Shown here one piece after another: positions 1-7,626 of a stretch of 64,000 nt of DNA; within the stretch, counting starts at the first letter, position 1, and each line of letters starts with the position of its first letter. Source of the stretch: Rutpela maculata. Taxonomy: Eukaryota; Arthropoda; Insecta; Coleoptera; Cerambycidae. The stretch covers positions 175,627,984 to 175,691,983 of the forward strand of contig OW386285.2 in NCBI GenBank assembly GCA_936432065.2, written 5' to 3'. Below the pieces are notes generated by a model. It ran no database searches. It saw only the letters and a program-made list of their open reading frames with translations, and was not told where the DNA came from. The position numbers and the translations under genes were made by a program.

Positions 1-183
1 AACGACAAAAAATTTTTTGAAAATTTTCATTGTTCAAATAGGCTTAGAATATCATGAAACGTCGAGATTTTAAGTTTGAGCAAAAAAAAATTTCTGCCTG
101 TCGGTCTGTGTCTGTAACTTTTTTTGTGCGCACGATTACTCTGGAACCGTTTAAGATATTTGCTTTAAATTTGGTACACATAT
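1..183 (+). repeat. H1 repeat copy a, 5' part
   Basis: Matches the 5' portion of a repeat of about 690 bp (called H1 here) with other copies at 34.2, 36.4, 37.4, 38.4, 38.9, 39.8, 46.2, 46.9, 53.7 and 58.3 kb. The shared stretch runs from AACGACAAAAAATTTTTT through the CTGTCGGTCTGT core to GGTACACATAT. A non-LTR retrotransposon interrupts it at 184, and the H1 sequence resumes at about 4675. The true 5' end lies left of the window. Confidence 0.85.
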
Positions 184-185
184 TT

Positions 186-1316
186 AGTGATTTGAGGCCA
201 ATAAGCATTCTTCCCATATTATCAAAAATGTGTGAAAAGATTGTTTTTGACATGACGGTTGATTACGTAAATATTAACAATATCCTACCACCTATTCAGT
301 CTGGTTTTCGGGCTAAATTAAGTACTTGCTCTGCGCTTACTAGAATCGCAACTGATGCAACATATGGAATCGATGAATCAAAAGCAACTTGCTTGGTTCT
401 GTTAGATTATAGCAAAGCTTTTGATCTGATAGATCACAACCTACTCTGATTGCTATAATTTTTGTGACACTGTGTGTATTTGGTTTAGTAGCTACCTAAT
501 AATAAATAGAATGCAGTACGTTGTGATTGATGGCATTCAGTCGGACCCTATTGTTGTAAAATGTGGAGTCCCGCAAGGTAGCATTTTAGGACCGATGGTA
601 TTTAATATCTTCACTGCTGACTTACCAGCAATAATATACCATTGTAGTATTTATATGTATGCAGATGATACACAGATATTAAAATCATTTGAACCATCAT
701 TGGTAAATATTGCTTTGCACGAAGTATACTCTGATCTACAGAGAATATATTTCTGGTCTACTAATAATGGGTTTCATATAAATGCTAATAAAAGCTGTTT
801 TTTGCTTGTGGACACGACAAGTGTCAAAAACAAAGTCATGTTGTACAATTTCGCCACAGTTCATATCAATAGCACTGAGATTCCACAAAAAGAATATGCT
901 AAAAATTTAGGAGTTATTTTTGATGATTCGTTAAATTTTGAAAGAGATGTAACATTAAAGTTAAGCATATTATATATGAAATTAAATGCGCTATATAAAT
1001 TTACATATATATTGCAGGAAAAAGTTAAATATAAAATAGTGGAATCTATATTATATCCCCAGTTTCATTATTGTCTAACATTATATTATAAATATTTGAC
1101 AACAGAATTTAAAAATAAGTTGCAGATAGCCCAAAACACATGCCTACGCTTTGTTTACCGAATTCAAAAATATGACCACATTACTTCTATATACAAGGAA
1201 CATCAACATTTAAAAATAGATTATCGTTTAAAATTTTTCTTTGGGGTATCCTTAATGAAAACTTATTTAAGTGGAAAACCTGAGTATTTAAAAGAATATT
1301 TAAAACCAAGGCAATT
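186..1316 (+). pseudogene. Reverse transcriptase of non-LTR element, broken
   Basis: Encodes the RT domain of an ORF2 protein. The reading starts at RPISILP, passes QSGFRAKLST and LLDYSKAFD (first catalytic Asp region), then breaks frame at about 433-470. It continues as GVPQGSILGP and MYADDTQIL, the YADD catalytic box, into the thumb-like C-terminal region. The frame is cut at 1316 by T1a and resumes at 4129 (LMHNINLRDL and onward) to a TGA at 4286-4288. Endonuclease and N-terminal regions are missing. It belongs to the APE-type non-LTR superfamily; I cannot assign the clade from the sequence alone. No functional product is expected. Confidence 0.85.
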
Positions 1317-1763
1317 GGGTTGTTGCACTAAGTTAAAATTTGAGGAGAATCTATGTTAAACAATAACAATTATTCATAAAAAATCATTAGAAACATGTAG
1401 AAGTTGAAAAGAAAGTCTTATAATATTATAATATTAATTACAAAAATACATGCATTTAAAACGGAGATGACATAATAACGGCAGTCTGTAGAGAAGTTAG
1501 TTATAAAACAACGAGAAATGGGTGCTAATTTAGAAACTTGCTGATAGCGACGTAGAAAAATGACAATCACGACAGTTTAATCTGACATTATATTTAACAT
1601 CAAATTCAACCGACGTTCATAGGTTACAATTCGGTATAGTTTAACAGCATCTAGTTATGGATAAATATAAGTACAGATAGTGTTTTCTGTGTAAATGTGT
1701 AAATAATACCATCAATTCACCAAAAAAACTGTTGTGTTCCAATAATAAACGCTGAACGTAATA

Positions 1764-2000
1764 ATGAATGATTCAAAGCGACCACAGAAGAACCAAGTCT
1801 TCTTATTGTGGAGACCATTTCAATGTCAAGTAAAGTAACAAATTACAATGTATTCTAAGCGTTTTATTGTAAGTTGTATGTAGGAATTTGATTTTTTATA
1901 TGGGTTTATGTTGTAGGAAAAACGGCCGCATTACAAGACTTGTGTGGCATTCTAGCTGTTACAAATTTAAATTACCCGCCAAACTGGTGGATAAAACAGG
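1764..2000 (+). other. Exon-like open segments inside T1a
   Basis: Two short open stretches look like captured exons. The first starts with ATG at 1764 (MNDSKRPQKNQVFLLW) and ends near a GT at about 1829. The second (about 1917-1999) follows TTGTAG and reads LQDLCGILAVTNLNYPP then WWIKQG, ending at a CAG/GGTGTA donor-like site. The second T1 copy keeps both frames open (from 27791 and about 27949), with both replacement and silent changes. I do not recognise the protein. They could be remnants of a transposon gene or host exons carried by the element. Confidence 0.4.
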
Positions 2001-2241
2001 GTGTATTACTGTATTCTTAACGGCTCTAGATTAGAATGTTATTCATGCTTTGATTTTCTAAAAGGAGGGAAATGACTTTAATCTGCTTTTATGTATTTTA
2101 TCTAGTTTATGTTGGAATAAAGTGCAGTTGTTTTGTTAGCTATTGATTATTTATGAAGCTCCCTAGACGCCCCATAATACTAGGATGGTCAATATAAATT
2201 AAGAAAGGAAATTTAAAAACTCGCCGTTGAAAAACTATATG

Positions 2242-3192
2242 TGTTTAGTAAGGTCTGGACTCCCTATAAGTTCTTCTCTCGAAATTTCTTTGCTGATAGT
2301 GCCACTTTCTGTCTTTCCGAAAAAATGTAAACTTATTTACAATGATACCTTGAGGCCAGAGTTCAGGATTCAATAACTGATTTGCAATAGCTTCTCGTGC
2401 TTCCACTCGAAAACTTGCGTAATCTCCAGAATGGACCTTAAGCTTTTCAATGGAAAATGTCTCATTGCCAAAGTGGTTCTGTAGATGTTCCAAGAGGTCG
2501 GCCTCAGTTACCTCATTAGCTAAGCGTTTTACCTGGACTGAACTTTTCTTATAAGTAACAGCAGCTACCAGTTTACAGTTTGATTGGTTGGTTTTCAGAG
2601 TTCCAATAACAGAAGCTGGTTTACGAAAGTTCTCAACTTGACCTGACTTGTTTGACCGGTTTTGTTTGGCTTTTGGTTTATTGATGTTGTTTATCGGCTT
2701 AATAGTACCATTTCCATGTTCTTTATTAGCAGACTTATTTTCTGGTGGTATCTCCTTTCCAGATAATATTGCATGGTCTTCTGGGTATGTAATACTGGTG
2801 GGAGTTGTTTGATTGCAAGTTTGTATGCCATGAGTTTTAATATTATCATTTTGCAGAAGCTTAATTAAGTCAATGTTAGTTTCTTTTAATATTGCCAGGT
2901 CGTTGTGGAGATCAATTATCTGATTTTGAAGGTTAGTGATGTGTTTCGTCACGTTTTCTTCCATTTCAGTTATTATAGTGCAGAGTTCTTGAGATGTTCT
3001 CTGCGAATTTTTATTAGCCGTACATTCAGGGCACCAAAAAAATATAAGCCTTTTTTTTAAGAGTACTGCTCTTATTTCAGTCGTTGTTAATTGTGTACAG
3101 CTCTGACATAACTTTGAGTTACACTTATCACAATTTATTAGATCAGAGTCTGAGTTTCCACACTTTGAGCATTTATTCATTTTGTGTTTGAC
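2242..3192 (-). mobile_element. ORF1-only retroposon insertion in T1a
   Basis: Present in T1a but absent from the sibling copy at 27.4-29.2 kb, where the same flanks join directly. It is flanked by the 5-bp direct repeat ATATG (2237-2241 and 3193-3197). On the minus strand the insert starts 12 nt before the ATG of a zinc-finger ORF1 protein and stops 3 nt after its stop codon. There is no poly(A), no microsatellite tail and no ORF2. It therefore looks like a single-ORF cassette mobilised on its own. Confidence 0.75.
2245..3180 (-). CDS. ORF1-type zinc-finger protein, intact 311 aa
   Basis: An uninterrupted frame read from the ATG at 3180 down to the TAA at 2245. The N-terminus is a PHD-like finger with Cys pairs at about 4/7, 17/20, 25/28 and 50/53 (CSKCG, CDKC, CQSC, CPEC), as in ORF1 proteins of CR1-like non-LTR retrotransposons. 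A coiled coil follows (about residues 65-112), then a basic linker. The C-terminal domain, about residues 205-300, contains VKRLANEVTEADLLEHL and LWPQGIIVNKF, resembling the RRM-like or FP-like C-terminus of insect ORF1 proteins. An in-frame extension upstream of 3180 is host DNA of T1a and not part of the gene. The known family role is nucleic-acid binding and chaperoning of retrotransposon RNA. No ORF2 accompanies it. Whether it is expressed is unknown. Confidence 0.7.
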   Translation of the reverse strand: MNKCSKCGNSDSDLINCDKCNSKLCQSCTQLTTTEIRAVLLKKRLIFFWCPECTANKNSQRTSQELCTIITEMEENVTKHITNLQNQIIDLHNDLAILKETNIDLIKLLQNDNIKTHGIQTCNQTTPTSITYPEDHAILSGKEIPPENKSANKEHGNGTIKPINNINKPKAKQNRSNKSGQVENFRKPASVIGTLKTNQSNCKLVAAVTYKKSSVQVKRLANEVTEADLLEHLQNHFGNETFSIEKLKVHSGDYASFRVEAREAIANQLLNPELWPQGIIVNKFTFFRKDRKWHYQQRNFERRTYRESRPY

Positions 3193-3656
3193 ATATGAAA
3201 CAAACTGTGAAAGTCGTCTAAAGTCGGTGAACACAATCAGTCGGAAATGGCTACGAATGCGTTGGATTGTAGTTATAAATGCCCTTTGAATTATGTGTGT
3301 TATAAATACATATCATTGTTTATTGCTTAGATAGATACTAGCATAAAGTACTTACCTATTTATTATTTTTTGTTATAATACAGACCTTCCTTGATATCTT
3401 CGTAAGTCTCATTCTGACTCTTCTTAGAAGTGAGTATCAATGGATAATAAATAATTTCTTTAGTAGATAAACTTATTTTGTATATAGTTAATAGGAAATA
3501 AAACAATGAAAAGGAAATATTTAATAAAATACAAAGTATAGTTAACAAATTCATCTAAATTAAATAATAAAATACATATTAGACATATTATGTAATATTA
3601 ATAAGATAAGATAAAGGAAGTTCTTGCAGAAATTACAATGGTTTGTACTGTCTATA

Positions 3657-3845
3657 TCAGCTGTAACGTAAGTACCTTGCAGCTTTTGCACTTCCAACCA
3701 TTGCAATGTCAAAACGATCGTCTCTTTTTAAAAATTCGCTTACCATAAATATATCTACCGCAAGTAGAATGCCAGAATTAGCTTTTACAGATATACTGCC
3801 TTGGTCGTTTTGTAAAAAAATATTAACAATAACTGCAAACATCAA
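3657..3845 (-). other. Exon-like open segment on minus strand of T1a
   Basis: Reads on the minus strand through ILLAVDIFMVSEFLKRDD and FDIAMVGSAKAARYL, with protein-like composition. An AAG/GTACTT donor-like site falls within AKAAR. In the second T1 copy the part from ILLAVD to AARYL is preserved (about 28735-28860); the only differences I see there are two silent changes (GTA/GTC and AGC/AGT), although sequence just upstream has a small deletion. I do not recognise the product. It may be a captured host exon or the eroded end of a transposon gene. Confidence 0.35.
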
Positions 3846-4674
3846 TCACTGCTAGCTAAACGTCAAATTTACTTTTGACATATGAGGTTATTTTCTTTCT
3901 TGTCAGCAATGTCAACTTATTCGTCTTCATCTGTTCTGCTTATAAGTTCACATCTAACTGCCGTTATGATGTCACTACCGTTTTCGCGGCACATTCAAAT
4001 AGTCGAAGTTTAACAATTTTTTAAAATATGTTGCGCTAAGAATTTTTCTTCCAAATTAAATATATAACTAAATTAAGTCCTCCACTACCATATTTCACCA
4101 TTTTTGAAAATTCGTCAACAACCCAATTAATGCATAATATTAATCTTAGAGACTTAAATCAGTTTCATATTCACCAACATATGTCGCTAAATAATGCAGA
4201 ATATTATGGAATGATACAGGGTATTTCAGTAGACTCCTTTAAAAGAAAGTATAAAAACTATCTACTAGGTATACAGAATGAACAATGAAAAATGTACCTC
4301 CTTTATGCACAGAGAATTGATTCGATTAGAGCGGCTGTGAGTAGGGGAGACAGGCAGTTTGTACCTGTGTAGATTTCTCGTGCGGAATGGGAATTGATGT
4401 GCATTGACGCTCATCAATCTTTCATATCGCGCGGGAGGTCTGCTTTTTTGCTTTCCTGTTCACAGCTGTTCAGGCTAAATATAGATTCTTTCCTTTTTAA
4501 GTGAATGTTGGTGACAATGTTTGTTCTTTACTGTAATTATTGTAAACTTATGTTTTTTTTTTTTTTTGTGGCCTGGAAGAACGTTTATACGAACGTCACC
4601 TTTTGTGTTGTATATGTGTACCTATATATATAATACAATAAATATTTGTCTATTCTATATTCTATTCTATTCTA

Positions 4675-5016
4675 TATGTACTTTAACAGGATCTGGGACT
4701 AGATTATATTTTCATGTTATTCGGTCGAAGAGTTGGGGGGTAAATTAGGATAAATGGGAGGTAAATAGGTAAATCAAGCAAGTAAGTGACCATAAAATTG
4801 GCATTTAGTATATACAAGAGAAGCTAAGGTCTCAAAAAAATGGTTGGCATTAGCCACCCCCACCCCATTATTAAAAGGGATGAAAAAAAATTGTGATTTA
4901 ATGTGTAATTACAAGAACCAAAAACCTCAAAATATTTTTTTACTTCATCCACTCCCTCTACCACCCCACCCCACTACCGATGTGGGATATCATTTTGTGG
5001 GTTTTTGAGGTAGACT
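4675..5016 (+). repeat. H1 repeat copy a, 3' part
   Basis: Continues the H1 copy that starts at 1. It runs from TGTACTTTAACAGGATCTG through the block AGCCACCCCCACCCC to the GATGTGGGATATCATTTTG motif, then diverges. The usual terminal TTGGGCAGCGGTTTTT is missing, so this copy is 3'-truncated. Confidence 0.8.
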
Positions 5017-5619
5017 TTTTTTTAACAAGTAAAATCGATAAAGACATTTACCCAAGACTTCACTCTCTGTTTATCATACTTTATTTTTTCTCTTATTCGC
5101 CAAACGTTTCATGATTCATAAATTGTTCTGTATTTTAATGTTGTATATTTTTCATATTTTTCTTCCTAGACAGTTGTATTAACTACATGCGAAATATTAT
5201 TGCCATCCGTCATTTTTTCTTAATTTTTTTAGGGTGACCACCCCCCGTATATTTTTCATAATTTCCTTACTAACGTGTGTTAATTGCATGCGTAATATTA
5301 TCGTCCTCGTCACATTTTTTTCTTTGGGTGACCACTCTGCATATTTTAAATTATCTTGATTTTAATTGTATAATTGTAATTGTATAATGTATAATTGTAC
5401 AATTGTATAATTGTATAATTCAATAGGCAAGCAGATCAGTGCAATCATCTATATCAACTTACATGTTTATACCTGCATGCCCGGTAGTAGTGAACAGAAA
5501 TAAGTAGGCAATATTACTTTTGCATATTCGTTATGCTTTATACTTTTGATTTGTATTGATTTCGTTTGGTAAGCATGCGAGTGAAACATAGGAAAAACGT
5601 TAATTACAGTTTTTTTAAT
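5017..5619. other. Gene-free stretch with small tandem repeats
   Basis: No gene seen. It contains a two-copy degenerate duplication (about 5143-5240 and 5250-5340) sharing GTATATTTTTCATA, GCATGCG-like and GGGTGACCAC motifs. An AT minisatellite of TAATTGTA-type units lies at about 5353-5421. Confidence 0.5.
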
Positions 5620-6100
5620 TACCCAGGTAGCAAGGGTACGTTATAATGACGTCAAAATCTGGTGATTCTGGTCAAAAAGACGTCAGGGCACTAAAAATCG
5701 ACGAAAGAATGACGTCTTATAAATGACATTAAAATGGCGTGCTACACATCACGTCATATTGTTGTCTTTTTTCGGTGTTAAATTTATTTATATTTTATCG
5801 GATTACAAACTTTAAAACTCGCTAATGGCATTTTGTTATCGTAAGCAGAGTGTAAAGTTTAAAAAAAAATAAAGTGTCGTGAGGGATAAGTATTGGCGTT
5901 TTTATTTGAGGATATAATGTTTTTTAACATTATCCAAAATAATTTATATTCGAAAGAGTTTGCAAAGGTTCGGCAGTTTATTTGTTTAAATTATATCTCT
6001 ATCTATTCTTTTAATAATAAAATTAGATTAAAATGCATTAAAAAGCAAAATCTATCCGTTGCATGTTCCAACTATAAAGTCCTTTAGGTAAGTAGCCTCA

Positions 6101-6174
6101 GAAAGGTTGGTGGCCGAGTGCTTAAGGCGTCGTCTTCCAAGTCATGAGGTCGGCGGTTCGACCGCTGCTCATTC
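6101..6174 (+). pseudogene. tRNA-like sequence, left copy
   Basis: Has a strong A box (TGGCCGAGTGCTTAAGG at 6111, of the Leu/Ser type) and a B box (GGTTCGACC at 6155). The T stem pairs fully (one G-T). The acceptor arm pairs poorly and there is no clear anticodon stem, although CTTCCAA resembles a Gly-TCC anticodon loop. A 48-bp part (6127-6174) is repeated at 11018-11065. Best read as a tRNA-derived repeat or tRNA pseudogene. Confidence 0.5.
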
Positions 6175-6501
6175 TCTACTTACATCTTTAATATTTTTCT
6201 ATTCCCTCTCTGTTTGTTTATTTTGTTCTCGTTCATCCTTTTCTGTTCTTTTGTCCATTTTTGTCTCCAAATTCCATTTAGGCCGATAAATTTATAAAAA
6301 TCCTAACTCTTTTAACATTTGTTTTTGAGGTTAGGTGCGAGCACATGGTTGATTTTTCTAAGAGCTTTAAAACTGATTATACATTGAAAATAAAAAGAAA
6401 TACACAAGAAATAAGTTATAATAAACTCGTATATGTGGCATTCAATCATAGTTATTGTGGACAAAGTTTTTGTATGAGGGGTGACAAAAATATTTTGGAA
6501 A

Positions 6502-7620
6502 ATGCATTGTGATACGTGTAAGCAAGATAAAGAATTGTTTAACTGTGAAGGATGTAAAAAGGCTATATGCAAAATATGTGGAAATCTAACAGCTTCAGAG
6601 ATAAAGTGTCTTGAGTTAAAAGAAAGAATTCTTAAATTTTACTGTAAACAATGTTTAACTTGCGAAACATTTTCTTTATATCAAGCTATAATACAAGAAA
6701 AGTGCAATGTAATTGAATCGAAAAATAAAATAATAGAACTGCTAGAACATGATATTACAGAACTGAAAGAAAAACTGGTTATAAAGGAAATTAGGGAACC
6801 ATTATTCAGTGAAGTAACGAAAAGAAGGAAGGAAGAAGTCGTAGTGATCGAACCAAAAAATGAAGCACAAAAAAGTACCACAACTAGCCAAACAGTGCAA
6901 GAAAAAATTGATCCCATCTCTTTGGGAGTTAGTGTATCGAAATTAAAATATGTTAGAAATGGAGGTGTAGCAATTAGTTATAATAGTGAGAAGAATATAG
7001 AAAATGTTTGTAAAGAAATAGAAGAAAAAGTGGGTGAAGAGTATCAAGTGCAAAAAATTGAAAAGAAAAACCCCAAGATAAGGGTAACAAATGTTTGGAA
7101 AAAAGATGTAGACGACGAAGAAGTATTTATTGAAAAATTAGTATTACAGAATACAATAAAAACAGATACGGCGAAAAGAAAAATAAGAATTGTTCACAAA
7201 TACACACCAAAGAGATATAATAACCCAAATAAAATTACTGTGATATTAGAACTAGATACTGAAACTTATAACTATATTATTAGCAAAAGCAATTTTCTCT
7301 GTATTGGATGGAGAACGTGTAAATATGAGGACTATGTAAATGTTGTGCAGTGTTTTAAATGTTGGAAGTTTGGGCATATGTACAAAGATTGTAAAAATGA
7401 AAAGCAGGTATGTGCTGAATGTGCAGGTGAACACCGTTCTTGTGAATCAGAAATAAAAACATGTGTGAATTGTAAATATGCAACTGAAGTATTAAAAATT
7501 CCAAATATTCAGATCAATCATCCTGCTTATGATAAAAAATGTGTAGCTTTCAAAAGAATATATGATCAACTGAAATTAAAAGTAGATTATTTACAAAATT
7601 TTAATGAAAACTCCCAGTAG
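6502..7620 (+). CDS. Retrotransposon ORF1 protein (PHD-like finger and zinc knuckles)
   Basis: A 372-aa protein read from the first AUG of the frame at 6502. Residues 3-51 form a PHD-like finger with Cys at 3, 6, 15, 18, 23, 26, 48 and 51. A charged coiled coil follows (about 60-100). The middle region is lysine/glutamate-rich. A CCHC knuckle (C284, C287, H292, C297; CFKCWKFGHMYKDC) is followed by a shorter CX2CX3HX2C knuckle at 304-314. Such ORF1 proteins bind element RNA and form the cytoplasmic RNP. The ORF ends at UAG 7618-7620, and the next codons, CAA UUA, begin ORF2 in the same frame. Open frames on the opposite strand here are shadows. Confidence 0.9.
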   Translation: MHCDTCKQDKELFNCEGCKKAICKICGNLTASEIKCLELKERILKFYCKQCLTCETFSLYQAIIQEKCNVIESKNKIIELLEHDITELKEKLVIKEIREPLFSEVTKRRKEEVVVIEPKNEAQKSTTTSQTVQEKIDPISLGVSVSKLKYVRNGGVAISYNSEKNIENVCKEIEEKVGEEYQVQKIEKKNPKIRVTNVWKKDVDDEEVFIEKLVLQNTIKTDTAKRKIRIVHKYTPKRYNNPNKITVILELDTETYNYIISKSNFLCIGWRTCKYEDYVNVVQCFKCWKFGHMYKDCKNEKQVCAECAGEHRSCESEIKTCVNCKYATEVLKIPNIQINHPAYDKKCVAFKRIYDQLKLKVDYLQNFNENSQ

Positions 7621-7626
7621 CAATTA
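7618..7626 (+). promoter_or_regulatory. Candidate stop-codon readthrough site UAG-CAA-UUA
   Basis: ORF1 ends CAG-TAG and is followed directly by CAA-TTA. This is the UAG-CARYYA context known from tobamovirus replicase readthrough. The downstream frame is the same as ORF1, is open for 943 codons, and has no AUG until 7885. The local sequence is certain; its use as a recoding signal is inferred. Confidence 0.65.

Larger units (their letters stand above)
1317..4124. mobile_element. TIR element T1a (DNA transposon-like)
   Basis: Ends are GGGTTGTTG and its inverse CAACAACCC. It is flanked by AATT on both sides (1313-1316 and 4125-4128), and removing it with one AATT restores the interrupted RT frame, which proves the boundaries. 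A second copy lies at 27364-29207. Without the 951-bp insertion at 2242-3192 and its 5-bp duplication, T1a is about 1.85 kb, like the second copy. No transposase is seen, but short exon-like open segments are present on both strands. The 4-bp target duplication excludes Tc1/mariner and hAT; I cannot name the superfamily. Confidence 0.8.
184..4674 (+). mobile_element. 5'-truncated non-LTR retrotransposon inserted in H1
   Basis: Begins abruptly inside an RT domain and ends with a 3' UTR closing in a short TTCTA-type microsatellite (about 4636-4673), typical of target-primed non-LTR insertions. The H1 sequence is broken at ATAT on the left and continues from ATATG on the right, suggesting a short ATAT target duplication. 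The body is itself split by the T1a element (1317-4124), so about 1.7 kb is retrotransposon sequence. It is dead: 5'-truncated, frameshifted and interrupted. Confidence 0.8.

Noticed and set aside
6101..6174. Functional tRNA gene
   Set aside because: Control boxes are good but the acceptor and anticodon stems do not pair properly.
6681..7434. Minus-strand frames opposite retrotransposon ORF1
   Set aside because: Low-complexity Ser/Phe-rich shadows of the Lys/Glu-rich ORF1.
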